From positions 2,544,001 to 2,608,000 of the forward strand of contig NC_088321.1 in the NCBI RefSeq assembly GCF_910592395.1: DNA of 64,000 bases, written 5' to 3'. A model generated the notes under the pieces. That model did no database searches. It worked only from the letters and a program-made list of their open reading frames with translations, and was not told the origin of the DNA. This DNA comes from Lineus longissimus (lineage: Eukaryota > Nemertea > Pilidiophora > Heteronemertea > Lineidae). Shown here piece after piece: positions 12,311 to 24,744 of the stretch. Every line of letters starts with the position of its first letter. The first letter of the stretch is position 1. Made by a program: the position numbers and the translations under genes.

Positions 12311-14019
12311 TAATCCAGAGTCTTTCAATAGATTTATTGAAATACATGTACATGTACATGTATTCTGATTAATCACAGCATGGAAAATTTCCTTTATATA
12401 TTCCTGGCGTATATCCAAGTTTAACCATGGAGAAAAGTTGAGTTCGCCATTTTCGTAGGTAATTCTAATGCTGACACGCCTAATCAGAGTATTATTCAAA
12501 TAAATATTCAAAAGGCTCTGCCTATAATAGGTTGAGTTTGAACGGGTCATGAGTGATTCCACCTCCTTTTTCGCTGATGTGAGCTCCAAGCGGAGAGCGA
12601 CGAATGCAGCATTTACTCGAATGATTCGCTTATTGCGTGGTAATTTATTTCCAAAGAGGAGAGTAAGTCACAACGTTAGGATTAACAGTTTCCCTAACAG
12701 GAAGCCTTCGGCATGGAATGAAACCGACGACCCGTTAATCACAAATCATGGATAATGATAGGCACTATCGTGCAACCTCGCAGTTACGAACTCCTTGATA
12801 TCAAAGTATAAAATTGGATTTTTGTTGACGTATTTAACATCACAAAGGTTGTTCTTTCTGGGGCCCCATGAAGGCGGTAATTATTGACTAATATATCAAA
12901 TCAAAGTATCAGCGCATTCCCCGTCCTTAGTTTTTGTACTTGAATCAATCCGCGTTAATCAACCTCTGTGGTTGTTTCCCATATTTCACCTTTTCTATTC
13001 AATAGACGGTTAAAGAGACCATGACTCTTCAATAGGAGTTGAAACCCATGACGTCATTATATCTTTCAACCTTCCCCAACACTGAGTGGAAATTCTCAAA
13101 AACGGAAACACTCAATTAAAGAATGTCGCACACCCATATACATGTAGGATGCGACCAAACAATCACGCATTGACGGAATAATCGTAGAGTCGGTTAAAAA
13201 TTAATGATCACGCGCCACCTCGCCAGACTAGCTTTTAATCACCGGATGAATTGAAAAAGACACATTTCGTTCTGTTGCACCGCTCTGTGAATTCCATTTT
13301 GGGACACCCAGTATGAAATGCCCAAATTCTTGTTTTAGACGTACGATGGCCAAGTGGTAACATATCATGCCTTCTAACCGTGGGGCCTGCATCTAGAATC
13401 GGAAGTTGTGTGTGAGCGTGGGTGCGGGTGCGTGTTGGTTGGGATGTTGCGGGTTGTGCGTGTGTGTGGGGGGAGGGGTATTTTGTCCTTATGTCCCTAA
13501 AATCTTTTTCACATACATAACATTTGTCATCACGGTCATCAATGAAAATCAATTGCGTGCCCATCAACAAGATTGTTATATTCATATGGGTCCTTATTCT
13601 CAGATGGCTTTTATATGCCAGGCTTATTATGATAGTAAAGACAGAGTGACAGACATGCGCTGTTGCTGAAACTGTTGTGGAAACTGGCAGAAATATAACC
13701 ACAGATATAGCAACGTTACAGAGTTGGGCCGGTAAAGCACATATGTCGAGATGCGCGGGATAAAGCTTTCATATTTCTATTGTTGTATTCTAAAATTCTC
13801 TTGTACTATATACTATAGCGCATTGTGCGCGTCACAAGTATAGCAGGGTCGTCGGTACGACAGACTATTTAACCGGCTCATCATATAAATCATAATGCAA
13901 CTTCGCAACTAGCGGAGCTGCTCGAGAAAACTTTTTCGCGGTAAAGTATTTTGAATGAATTCATTCTTCTAGTCGACTAGAAGTTTCAATTTTATGGTGA
14001 TTTGCAAACCAAATGACAA
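12311..14019. other. Non-coding stretch with ACATGT repeat and GT-rich tract
   Basis: No supported gene. Holds a palindromic ACATGT repeat near 12345-12362 and a GTG/GGGTGCG-rich strand-asymmetric tract at 13409-13477. The minus-strand open frame 12589-12293 and the frames on both strands over 13235-13702 have no recognisable domain; the latter are created by the GT-rich tract. Confidence 0.5.
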
Positions 14020-14329
14020 ATTAAAGTCGGCTTGGCTATTGCCCGAGCCGCGAACGGCTCATGTGGCCAGTTTCCGTGGCATCAAGCGACTAATAGTATT
14101 ACTCCCACTTGATAGGATGCTGGTCGATCGCAGGTTAACTTCCTAGGCAAGCCTGGTACACATTTACTCCTTGTACCCATTTACTTCGGGGTGGAGAGAA
14201 GCAAGCAAGGTTAAAGTGCCTTGCGCAAAAACAAAAAGATGAAACAGTGTTGATACTTTTGAGTATCGAGCCTATACGACATTCTAGTCGTAAGCCCGGC
14301 GCTCTAAACACTCTGCCACCGATCCCCCT
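14020..14329 (-). mobile_element. tRNA-derived SINE
   Basis: On the minus strand the element starts with a tRNA-like head: box A TGGCAGAGTGTTTAG (14319-14305) and box B GGCTCGATACTC (14272-14261), correctly spaced for an internal RNA polymerase III promoter. After an A/T-rich link comes TTGCTTCTCTCCACCCCG followed by AAATGGGTACAAGG, which resembles the conserved central domain shared by many animal SINEs (Deu/Meta type). The 3' part contains GCCACGGAAACTGGCCACAT, then TTCGCGGCTCGGGCAAT. The central-domain identification rests on memory of that consensus. The tail end is approximate. Confidence 0.8.
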
Positions 14330-15611
14330 ATCAAATAATAATAATCCCCCAAATGATTACTCATAATAATAGCAATCTGCAAGGATACATGATCGAACTA
14401 CTTTTCCATTTCGAGACAACTTAATTGGCAGCCTAGAAACAACACTTTGACAACTTGAGTGCAGGTAGATATGTAGATTCCCAGGGCTGCCACTTCGTCA
14501 TCCTCCTTTCATTTTGAACTGTACGAATTGGGAAAGGCTCATTATCATAATTCAACTTCGGAATTGAGGAGCGCCACTATCGGTGCTGAGGCAACTAGGG
14601 CTGCTGCTCCAGATTTTTTGGGGGAGAGAATGTTTTGTACTGCACACGATTTGGTAATGAACACGAGAGTCAAGTTTGCCCCAATAGTTAGGGTTCGGGA
14701 TTCTATGGTCCTATATAATTACTGATCTGTTATCCCATTATTGTTGCTTAAATGACTGTCTCAGTATTGGTGTCCTTTTGCAAATAACTGAAACTTTTAT
14801 TTCTATCTCGGATCTCACTTAAATCACAATTTTGGTAAATGCTTATAATAGGGGTCGGGTACAACATGCGTATTGGTTTGTTTCCGCTTCAAGGATAACA
14901 ACTGTGATTAAAAAAACGTCCTCGCCAACACTTTCTTTTACCATCGTGCTCGTTATAAACAAAACCATAGTCTCTCATAGATCAAGAGGTTCGGCAATCA
15001 TCGAAAATTCCCGCACCTCATCGTCCGTCGGTCAAATAGCACTACCTGTCTGAAATTGCGGGAACCATTGTTCAATAGCAGGATGATAAGCCAATGGGCG
15101 TGGTGGAAACCAAACTCTCCGATGGCTTTCTGTCACCGAATCAAAACTCTTCAAATGACCGAGGTCAACAGGTCATGACTATCAGATACAACGCACGTGA
15201 TTTCTTACAGCCATTATATGAACTGAAGGAAATGGCCGTCAACTGGTTGAGGCAGTAACAAATTTCTACAAGTTTTTACGAACGGTGATATCATTTAAGA
15301 GATGCGTGCTCGACTATCGCATGCACCCGAATCATTTACTTTTCTTTTCTTTTCTTGTTACCTGTTACATGTATATCTATATTATAAATTACTACATGTA
15401 CATTGCAAACGAGGCTTTGACAGGGAATTGTCAATATCAATCTATAGCAAAATTACCACACAGGTACAGTTTGCAACCGATGTCAAAATGTGTTGAAGTA
15501 GCGCCCTTTCCCTAGGCGTGCATACCACACTACTTCTTGATTGACCTTATAATTGGCATGCATCCTTCAAAATAACGTTGTGGTTGTTGGGACCTATTAG
15601 TGAAATAATAA
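14330..15611. other. Non-coding stretch
   Basis: No supported gene. Open frames up to 76 codons (14528-14725, 14832-15053, 15285-15515) show no domain, and no splice context supports them. Confidence 0.5.
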
Positions 15612-15651
15612 CTGAGACAAGACGTCTATTAAAATAGACGTATTGTCTCAG
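15612..15651. repeat. Near-perfect 40-bp palindrome (hairpin)
   Basis: CTGAGACAAGACGTCTATT at 15612-15630 is followed after 2 bases by its reverse complement with one mismatch (18 of 19 paired). The structure could be a tiny MITE or a cruciform; no protein or RNA context explains it. Confidence 0.85.
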
Positions 15652-16916
15652 ACATGGGAGTGGTACGCATGGGCAACGGAATGAAGCCGGTCTAGAAGGT
15701 TGAAATGACCCAGAATAGAATATCGCTAAATTCTGTCATACGCTTTAAATCTCTTAGCTATTGACGGTCATGGCCGCTACAGAAAAATACACCATAATCC
15801 GTCAGAATATAAAGGGACTGACAATTTGTTCAGGGAAAAATCTTCTACCTTCACTGGTTCACTGCGTATAGAGTGTATGTAGAACGACCCGGTCCCGGAT
15901 TGATCATGACAACTTCAACATGACAGACATCGAGACACCATCAACAGCCTGCACACCTAGGTTATCAAAAACTCACACATCAGCGCTTTTAATACATAAT
16001 AAACAGTGGCACAAACCTCTACATCCGGGATCTACTTGATTAGCAATTCAAAATGGCTGCACCATACACCCTGGACACACCCCTATGTCACATGCCGCGT
16101 CACCGCGTCATCGTCAGAATATCTCTGACCTGTCGAGCTGGCCGTTACGTGTCACTACTGTTTCTACATGACAAAAAACATTTTTGTGACCTATCAAATA
16201 AGTTTTAGACTGAGAATAGGTCTTCTGGTAGACATAAATAAAGATACCTGACACGAAAATATAAAAATGAATTCTTTGTCGCTAATTGTATTTTGCCACC
16301 TGCTTAAAATAGTACCTCTATATACACAAATCCACGTGGCTGTCATTTAATCCTGATGAAAAGTTTTTGTTGAAGTTAGTTCACAATAGTCATGCAGCAA
16401 ATGGTAAATATTTGGTAAAAAATGTGGTAATGTGTTTTGAAATACATGTTTGTTAGTGCAATTGTCGTATTGGGGAAATCAACACAGTAATTATAACCAA
16501 AGGTCAAGAGCGAGAATTCAACCCACAGGAGGAGGCTTGGATTGCTGTTCATATGATTACCACAGAAGCAAAATTGAAATTTTATGTTTTCATCATCATA
16601 TGCTAATGATAAAATGACATGTGATAGCGAGAGGCGTCGTCGATATGTATGTGAATTGTCATTAATTAATCACAGAGCTTTTATGATAAGATGCGTCCAG
16701 GGGTTTGAGAGGTCCACCAGAAGTGGGGAGCGCATTGACTCCTGAATATAGAGGATGCAGTGACACGCTGTTGACAGCCCTGCATGCCGACACCAGGCCA
16801 TTTAGCCTAGACATTATGACAACATGGACAGTACTAGATATCGAGTCAACATTGATAACCTTGACACTGGTACATCAAAAACTTTGACAACAAGACAATT
16901 CAGACTCTTCGACAAC
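15652..16916. other. Non-coding stretch
   Basis: No supported gene. AT-rich with no repeats that I could resolve. The last 200 bases are rich in GACA-type words (TTGACAACAAGACAATTC) resembling the degenerate repeat that resumes after 17867. This suggests the foldback element at 16917 is inserted within that repeat. Confidence 0.45.
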
Positions 16917-17858
16917 GGTGACTGCCCATAAGTCCGAAGGTTCACAAGTCCGAAGGTTCACAAGTCCGAAGGTCCATAAGACCACAAAGGAAACATCCCA
17001 TTTTGAAAACGACCCAAAATTTCAGAGGTCCACAGTTCCGAAGGTCCGTAAGTCCGAAAGACAGTAAGTCCGAAAGTAATGTAAAATGGTCCACAAGTCC
17101 GAAGGTTCACAAGTCCGAAGGTCAATAAGTCCGAAGGTCCATAAGACCACAAAGGAAAAATCCCATTTTGAAAACGACCAAAAATTCCGAAGGTCCACGG
17201 TTCCGAAGGTCCGTAAGTCCGAAAGACCATAAGTCCGAAAGTAATGTAAAATGGTCCACAAGTCCGAAGGTTCCCAAGTCCGAAGGTCCATAAGTCCGAA
17301 ATCCCATTTTAAAGCGCGTGTATGTTATTCTTAGTCTATGTAGCATCAATAATAGGCGAAATCATCAAATAGAGCCTACGTGGAAACCCGATTCTGCGAA
17401 TCACCCTGACCCATGCCAGCATCACGCGATTTTCTGTGCAGGTAGTCATTTTTTACTATGGCGTACGTGACAAGAGGGCTGAAGAAGGACTCAAAAGTTT
17501 TAATTTTCAATGACTTCCGCTACCATCGTAACAAGAATGCCACGGAAAAGATATACTGGCGATGCTGGATTATTTTCATTAAGGGGTAAAATCGGGGGAA
17601 CGCTGCCCCCCCCCCACGGAAAACACTGAAAAAGCCTTGGTGCTGAAAGTGTTAATACATAGAAGATTTTTGATTTAATAGGCCAAAATCATCAATTTCA
17701 AATTTTGTTTTCGGACTTATGGACCTTCGGACTTATGGACCTTCGGAATTCGGCACCTTCGGACTAGTGGACCTTCGGAATGGGGACCTTCGGACTTGTG
17801 AACCTTCGGACTTGTGAACCTTCGGACTTATGGACCTTCGGACTTATGGGCAGTAATC
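16917..17858. mobile_element. Foldback element with minisatellite arms (TCCGAAGG type)
   Basis: 942 bp flanked by the direct repeat TCGACAAC (16909-16916 and 17859-17866). Left end GGTGACTGCCCATAAGTCCG and right end (complement) GATTACTGCCCATAAGTCCG are inverted repeats. Both arms consist of a 12-16-bp minisatellite (AAGTCCGAAGGTCCAT and variants): about 380 bp in the left arm (16926-17302) and about 140 bp in the right arm (17708-17850), in opposite orientation. The centre (17303-17707) has no coding signal and includes a C-run near 17607. The minus-strand open frames over the left arm only translate the repeat. The layout matches foldback/MULE-like non-autonomous DNA transposons. Confidence 0.85.
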
Positions 17859-17866
17859 TCGACAAC

Positions 17867-19689
17867 AGGACTCCAAAGGTTTGTACACAGCTTGTACAGT
17901 ATTTTGATACTGTAGAAGTAAAATATGCCATTAGGACAGCCAAATCCGAACAGGTTTTGAGATGCGAGTGAAGAAAAGGGTCACAATGATTGGGCCTGTA
18001 ACTCGGATATCTGTGGAAGTGCCAGTGGTACCAGTAGAGTTAGATAGCAGGAAACTTTCCGAAAATGCCAGTGACAGAGTGACAAGATTTGGACAGTACA
18101 TAAATGTGTTGCCAGTGATCAGTGATAGACCCGGGCTGGAGATGAGAGATGTAATAAATAAATATAGGGGCAGTCTGGTAGAATATTACTCTTCGTCATT
18201 AAGAGGCAGTAATTAGGGAAAGTGTTGATACATCATTGATAGGGCCGGATTACATTTGTAATCACAATATTTGGGAAAGTGTTGAGACGGTATATAGCGA
18301 CAGAAAGTCATTGGTGACAGTCGTGGTAAAGCGGCATTGTCAGAGTCACAATATCAGGGTGGTGTTTCATCGTCATTGACAGAGTTACAAAGTCAAGGAG
18401 AGTGTTGCGATGACAATGATCTAGTCACAATGTTCGGGACGGTGCTGAGTTGCCAATAATAAAATTCACAAGGCTATCGGCCTCAGGTTCACAATTAGAT
18501 TGGTTAGACCACAGGCCACTGAAACTTAGGTACTGTTGTATAGCTTGATATTCTTTTGGCACATTGCCAATGCCAATTGCCACTTGCCAGGTATTGAACT
18601 AACCCATGAAAAAGCTCGAAGTCACATGAGATACAAAATGGTGGACGAACCAGAAAAATGTAGACAGCGAGATTTCAACATGAAAATTGTCAACAAAAAC
18701 ACCTTTAGTTACGGACTTGATCTTCTCTTGCAAAAGATTGGATACATAATCTAACATATGGGGATGACGAAGGTATAGTTGTCATTAAAAATAAAAGCAA
18801 TCTTACGGACCAAAACGCGACCGTAGTCGTTTCAATGTTCAACTTTCAGCCCTTCGATTCAAATTTACCGCCTGAAAACTTAGAAGGCGGTACCGCGCTC
18901 ATGGAAATCAATGACGCAATACTCTATAAGACCACGTCGAAATTATCCTCAAAAATAAGAAATAAATTGCAATAAACATATAAAACGCTCACACATGAAT
19001 TTTGGCGAAAAACACTAGGTTTGTCAATCACGTTCTATTTTACAATTCGGCATTCTCAAAGGGAAAGGTTCTAATCCATGAAGTGAATATACTCTCAACA
19101 ATGTGAGCATATTTTCGTCATTCCCGCATAACTGTTCAACAGTCAACGTCCAACGACAATCCCACTCGACAAATGGTAATATTAATTCATGTCAAATACC
19201 TTGAAACCTTTATTTGATTTTAAAAGCAGTAATCGAGGAAACGGACATCATCCAAAATATCCACGAAATAAAATGACCACAAAAATACCTTTTCTCAAAA
19301 TAACTAGCGATTTATACCAAATAAACCTGACGGGAAACAGAAGAACTGCATACAAATTTAGCTAGGCTATGAAAAATGATAAGACCTGCAGTGATAGATT
19401 TCAAGGAGAAAATCGAGAGGCAAAAATAAGGATTACAATAATTAGGAACAGTGTATGTCCTTAATCAATGCAAAATCACAATGTTGTGAATAGAAACTAT
19501 TCAAATTTGAACTGGCCGGACGATGTCTTATGGGTAACGTTTCAAACTATCTAGATTTGCAACAGCATGTGAAAGCGTTCAGATAGATCAGCATATAAAA
19601 TATCCGGACGAAAAAGTCTGAACACGATTCAGCCACTGACCTCCGCAGCGCACTGTATACCAACGCCAACATAGTACGCCAGTGGTTAT
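17867..19689. other. Degenerate minisatellite and non-coding stretch
   Basis: From about 17960 to 18480 a loose repeat recurs with words such as GTCACAAT, GGGAAAGTGTTGA and CATTGACAGAG at roughly 60-80-bp spacing. It is too diverged for a firm unit. After 18540 there is nothing recognisable; the open frame 18536-18754 has no domain. Confidence 0.4.
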
Positions 19690-19842
19690 ATACTTGTTTA
19701 TTTCGCACAACAAATTGTACAGAGATTTACAGAACTGGTGCTATACAAAAAAATTGGGTAGTGCGTGGTGCAGCGTGAAATAATTCATTTACATACCGGC
19801 CTAGAGGCCTGACATATAGACTTGCTCATGACACAATGTCCA

Positions 19843-21630
19843 TTAATCGGACGAACATAAGAAATTTATAATATAAGCTAATTCCGCGTAATTTAACAGT
19901 CCAATCCCAAAGTCCCTCATCCCCAGAAGTTCCCTAATTTGTTCAAAAACCCTATTTTGTCTATGTCTATCATTCACCCTACCAATTTCTCTTAACATAT
20001 CCCAAGTATTTGGTATGTGATCCCTATCCCAGCCATATTTGTGAAACAACCACTTAAAACTACAACCCAATGAGGACCTACTCCCCTGGCTTGATCTGAA
20101 ACATATATTGACATAAATATTATTTGACAAATAATTTCCCGAAATGAACATAGCAAAGCTTTTCGCTTTTCTAACTGAATTTGAATGCTATTATCATGAA
20201 TTGTGAAAGGTAGGAGAACATTGTGGGTCCGATAAGATAACAGTAAAACCTGACGTACACATTTGCGCCATGCTACATACAATTCTTCCATATAGGGTTT
20301 CGAAACATCTAACATCTGGTAACCATAAAGTGACACACAAAAACTATTAAATAACTTATACCTTATGTCCCAATTAGCAAATCTCAATTGTGCCATTAAT
20401 ATATTAGTCCTTTTATACAAGTCATTAATTGAACCCAGCACTCTCCGATGATGTACGTTCGGACCGATTAAAATTCCAAGACGATCTTCCCCAGTTGAAA
20501 TACTAATCCTAGTCCCCTCAAATAAAATTTCCCGTGGCGGATCTTGAGACCCAAACACCAAGAACCTACTTTTTGACGCATTGAATGATATGCGTGATTT
20601 AATCGAGAATTTGCTTGCAATTTTAAGCATTGCTTTTAGCCCAAATAAAGTAGGGGCCAACAGAATTATATCATCCGCATAGGCGAAAGCCTCGCAAAAA
20701 AGAGTGCCTACATGACAACCAAAACCAGCTGTTTTTAAACCCTCCAAAAGTTCATCAAGATATGTTCCAAAAAATATTGGAGATAAGACTCCTCCCTGTT
20801 TAATGCCATTGGTAACCGAAAATTCAGAAGATATATGTTCCCCACTGAACTCTAACACGCTGTTGGGTGTAAAGATTTGCTAAAAACCTTGCCGCTGACG
20901 GACACAACCCTTTCTTGATCAATAGACGAAATAATTTGATAAAATGGACGCAGTCAAACGCGCGACTCGCGTCAAGCATCATACAATACACCGCAGTGTT
21001 ACAATTGTTATGATAATTTATCACTTCATTGACCACCGTACTACACGATGCCGTAGAGAGACCTGACTTGAGCCCAAACTGGGCATCAGATGATTTTAAT
21101 ACATTTTTATACTTTTTGAGAAATATGTTCTCCAAAATTTTAACAATAATGCTGCTCAAGGAGATTCCACGATAATTATCCGATATATTTAGCGACTTTC
21201 TGTTGTTTTTTGGAATAGGTATTACCCTTGTCTGAACAAAGCCACCAGGACAGTGCCCATGACTCATCATGGAGTTCAATAATAGCGAGATGTATACATT
21301 TAATCTATGCCCTCCATTTATAAAATGATCATACGCTAAAATCGGATTACTATCCTGTTTTCCTCTTTTCAAACGTTGCACCCCACTCTGAACTTCCTGC
21401 ACAGATATGCTATGGTTTACGCTGCATTGACCCTCTACACAGTGTGTAGCAATGCCCAGAATAATCTCTCTTTTCAGGTCGTTCATTTCATTTGCATTGT
21501 ATGATACCGAATTGTTTAGCCTCTTAAATTTATTACCGAACAGTTCACAGCTGGCTTCTCTGCCCCTTTTATCATCCATATTATTTGGAAGAACTCTGTC
21601 GGACCCTTTGACTTTTTTACACCTTTCCAA
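19843..21630 (-). pseudogene. Non-LTR reverse transcriptase
   Basis: RT motifs in order: VQRLKRGKQDSNPILAYDHF, RVIPIPKNNRKSLNISDNYR, GISLSSIIVKILENIF, AQFGLKSGLSTASC, YCMMLDASRAFDCVHF (first catalytic Asp), SVTNGIKQGGVLSPIFFGTY, AFAYADDIILLAPT (YADD active site, near 20680) and FNASKSRFLVFG. A C-terminal region without an obvious RNase H or zinc knuckle runs to the stop at 19843. One frame change near 20850 and one near 20000-20150 break the frame. The motif style is that of the jockey/CR1 supergroup; the clade would need a tree. Confidence 0.88.
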
Positions 21631-22966
21631 AATTCACTGTTATTATTATTGCAAAGAGACTCTGCTAATTTGTTGGCAGCTACTCTGTCTTGGTTTTTCT
21701 TATTTCTGTTAACAGCTAGGTGATACCGTGCCCTTGTGTGACGGCGTACATCAGCTACAACCCCTTGACGTGGTTTGCCGTTTTCCTTCCACAAATTGTG
21801 CCAAAATAAAGCCCTTTGTTTACTCTCATTTAATTCCTCACTCCACCCAGCTCTACCCGGAGGTCTCCCTTGTACTCGTTCACTTTCAGGAATAGTTTCA
21901 TTACTAGCACACATACAAGCTGTTATTATATCGTCATGAAATTCTTCTATTTGTTCACCATGAGTTGTACAAAAATAATCATTACAAATTATGGCACCCA
22001 TCGGTACATCGATATGATTTAGTTTCTCGCTAAGATTCTGCTCATAATTCAATATGTTATCTGGTTCAGCTTTGCTCCATGCCAAGGTTTTCTTGGCCTC
22101 ATCCTCATGTCTCAACTCATCATGAGCAGATCTTGCATTAACTTCTAAACCCATATGAAGACTGGAATGATCCGATGTATTATCTCCCTCGTTGAGAACA
22201 TTGTAATTTACAATCTTGTTAAAAACACCTTCTGATACGATAAAATGATCCAGTAGGGTACGTTCACCATTTATTTCACTTTCAAAGGTAAAATCAACAT
22301 TACGTGTATTATGCGTGAGACCACAAATAAGGTTTTCCCCTTTCAACGAAATCCAGCAGTGCTCTGGTGTGTTCCGACTGAAGCCTACTGAAGTCGGTAT
22401 TCAGGTCTCCCCCTATTATAACCTCTCCATTGTTAGTAGCAAGAATGGCAGAAACTTCGTGTAACACTCTATTAAATTCTAATACATTTTCCCTCTTACC
22501 AGAATCGGTTGGCATATAAACATTGACCAGCAGTAAACCGTCTTTAATAGACACGCTTTTTATATTAACAGCACACACTCGTTTTGAGTCATGCTGCACT
22601 GGAGTTATACTCGCTTCGCTGCTTGCATTCCAAGCTATTGCAACGCCACCATACGGTCTACCAATTAACAATGACTCACCCTCCATGCCAGATGCACCAT
22701 GGATATTAACATTGTTCCCAATGTCCCCCCCTTAATTTGAGGAGTTGCTCATGAAAAAGCCAGTGTTCCTGTAACAGGAGAAAGTCAGTGTTCACCAGGA
22801 GATCCCTCATGTACTGCTTTCTAGCGGGCCCATGGCCATTACTGTTAAATGTACATAGTCGCAACACATTCATTGTAGTCAATGTTGACAAAAGAGCTAT
22901 TTGCAGACCCTGAGACATGAACTTAATTTTGACCCTTTTGTTCCCGATCTCTGAACGGTACGACAT
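21516..22966 (-). pseudogene. Non-LTR endonuclease domain and linker
   Basis: AP-endonuclease-like domain that nicks target DNA for target-primed reverse transcription. Visible signatures: LCTFNSNGHG at the start, LLLQEHWLF (catalytic Glu), GRPYGGVAIAWN, VNVYMPTDSGKRENV, EVIIGGDLNTDF (Asp/Asn pair), LLDHFIVSEGVF and NTSDHSSLHMGL (the SDH motif near the end). Then a linker of about 200 residues with RAGWSEELNESKQRALFWHN and SEFWKGVKKSKG. Two frame changes interrupt it: one in a G-run at 22720-22727 (plus-strand C-run) and one near 22330. All catalytic motifs read intact. Confidence 0.85.
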
Positions 22967-23015
22967 ACCTCCTAACCATTACGCCCTCAGGCCACGTATC
23001 CTCACAAACGAGTTT
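22923..23015 (-). pseudogene. Non-LTR ORF1, C-terminal end
   Basis: The minus-strand frame reads FQKLVCEDTWPEGVMVRRYV and ends in a stop at 22923, about 50 bases before the ORF2 start (ATG at 22873, or further upstream in frame). The same WPEGVMVRKY ending occurs in the fragment at 39202-39555, and WP/SPEG-CREW at 27740, so three non-LTR copies share this ORF1 tail. The rest of ORF1 is missing, replaced by the gypsy LTR. Confidence 0.7.
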
Positions 23016-23025
23016 TTGAAAGTAA

Positions 23026-23265
23026 GCTACTGTTGTAGTAAGCTGTCACCAAGGGATTAACAGTATGTAATTAGTTGTATGTAGATACAGTCACTCTCGT
23101 TTGCCTATTATTGTTAACCCTTGTGTAGTATACATTATTGTAGTGTAAAGATAGTTTATATTGTACCGCTGTAGAAGTAACGAGTTATCTTTAGTTGTAT
23201 TAAAGTTACTTTCGTGTTACCTTCTTCGTCGGTTGTGTTGTGTGGGATACCCTGTCCATACTGGC
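23026..23265 (+). repeat. 5' LTR remnant and primer-binding region of a gypsy element
   Basis: About 240 bp of AT-rich sequence starting near TGTTGTAGTAAGCTGTCACC and ending GATACCCTGTCCATACTGG, followed by a GTGGCAGCAGTGGGATTACG stretch that looks like a primer-binding/leader region. The gag frame starts about 150 bp later. No matching 3' LTR was found after the pol end at 30727, so the call rests on position and style only; the ends are approximate. Confidence 0.5.
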
Positions 23266-23422
23266 GTGGTGGCAGCAGTGGGATTACGAACCTTCTGACA
23301 AACCGTACCAATCATGAAAAAAAACAACAACAAGACTCTTCTCACAATATACGTGGATGTTCTCACACAACGCCGTGAATACGCACGGGGATATCAACCG
23401 GGATAGAACTGTAAGTGTAACC

Positions 23423-24135
23423 TTACTGTGACTCTGTCGTCATAATACAGCGTGCACCGAAACAGTGGTGTGTTACTAAGACCGAGGCTATAAACTCATT
23501 CGAAAGTTGGAGACAGAATCTGGTATACACACTGTCCCTAGATGCTGACTTCGCACCGTTTCTGATAGACGGCAAATAGTGGGGAAAGAAAACAAAAGCA
23601 GCTCCACTCCGTGGCTTCAAAAACGATCCAGATACGGTTGCCGAAGCCAAAAGACGCACCGCAGAGCAGAAAGCCAGCCAGCTAGAGTTAATGCTAGGTC
23701 AAATCGCTAACTTTTGTCCTATAATCTCTAGAAACACTATCGTGAAAAACTCTACGTCTATCGAAGGGATTTGGCAAAAGATCCGCCTCCATTTTGGTTT
23801 CCAGACCACAGGAGGACACTTACTGGACTTTGCCGAAATTCATCTCGAACCCGATGAACGCCCCGATGACCTATACCAAAGGTTAACGGCGTTCGTCGAG
23901 GACAACTTACTCAGAGCTAACGGCATATCTCACCATGGGGGACAAGTCGGTGGGGACGAAGATCTCAGCCCCACCCTTGAAAACCTCATTGTTGAGACTG
24001 ATACACCCGGACATGCCAAAGCTGGTAAAACATATATATGGCACAGAAATTAGGTCCAGAACTTAAGCATCTATTAAACCAGAAATTTCACAAGCTCTGG
24101 AATCGTTACTTGATGAGATCCATACGTCTGAAACA
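23423..24135 (+). pseudogene. Gypsy gag-like region
   Basis: The longest clean frame (23691-24053) contains [40 protein letters not shown] and [20 protein letters not shown], a gag-style helical region of the type that precedes pol in many invertebrate gypsy elements. The stretch upstream (23423-23690) continues it in other frames. The frame breaks near 24000 and resumes with a segment ending in a cysteine cluster (SCPLCKQAGRSEYSHYLSEC, near 24227-24286) that may be the nucleocapsid zinc-binding part. Confidence 0.65.
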
Positions 24136-24144
24136 GTCAAAGTA

Positions 24145-24744
24145 ATGCGTGCTGATGCATCACGACACTACAGACCCAAACCAAGTGCCACTCGCCAACC
24201 TACCAAAGCAACGAATCGGAGCAAATCGTGTCCGCTTTGCAAACAAGCGGGCCGCTCAGAGTATAGCCATTACCTCAGTGAGTGTCGACACCCCCCGCAA
24301 ATGACCGCCACACATGGTCAAGGCACGCCAAATAATAGAGGAGTTCTCGAAAGTGACGTCGACAAGGAGGACGAACATTTGCCCTCAATCGATTCGCACA
24401 CCTACTCTGATGATCACCAAGACCCGTCTTCAACTGCAAGTAGAATTCGTGTCAGCCAGTCACCCTATATCGATGCGTTCTATAGACATTTTAGTACCCG
24501 TATAACGATAGACAGTGGCGCTACAGGGAACATGATCAGTCTATCCGCTGTGAAAAGACTAAATATCGACATTCGCAATAGCTCTCAATCTGCTCAGCAA
24601 GCATACGGTTCCTCACCACTTAAAGTGATTGGTGAAACAAGAGTTTCATTCGTTCGGGACAAACAAGAACTCTTTTTTGAAGGAATAGTGATCGAACACT
24701 TGGACGTAAACAGTTCTGGCAGGCATTCCATTCATGGAACATAA
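24145..24744 (+). pseudogene. Gypsy gag end and aspartic protease
   Basis: The 199-codon frame begins in the nucleocapsid-like Cys/His segment and continues to TRITIDSGATGNMISLSAVK (near 24500). Here DSGATGN matches the retroviral-type aspartic protease active site (D-[ST]-G-A). SSPLKVIGETRVSF is the usual beta-strand region after it. The protease would cleave the polyprotein. The frame ends at 24744, overlapping the pol frame by 11 bases in another frame, so a natural or secondary frameshift is needed. Confidence 0.75.

Larger units (their letters stand above)
19690..23015 (-). mobile_element. Non-LTR retrotransposon, near-complete ORF2 (minus strand)
   Basis: The best preserved retroelement in the window. 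It has the end of ORF1 (23015-22923), an endonuclease (22966-21516 region) and a reverse transcriptase (21630-19843). A 3' untranslated stretch ends near 19690 and contains TTGTGCGAAATAAACAAG on the minus strand. Coding segments overlap by small frameshifts rather than stops, so the copy is fairly young. The 5' end is cut where the gypsy LTR begins (~23020). It is related to, but not the same copy as, the fragment at 38826-39560, which has the same ORF1 ending style. Confidence 0.85.

Noticed and set aside
13235-13702. 155-codon minus-strand frame with THTHTH/PTRTRTHAHT
   Set aside because: Created by the GT/GC-rich low-complexity tract at 13409-13477.
16958-17349. Overlapping minus-strand open frames with a repeated LRTFGLVDLRT-like peptide
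   Set aside because: They are translations in three frames of the AAGTCCGAAGGTCC minisatellite arm of the foldback element; no start, domain or codon bias supports a gene.
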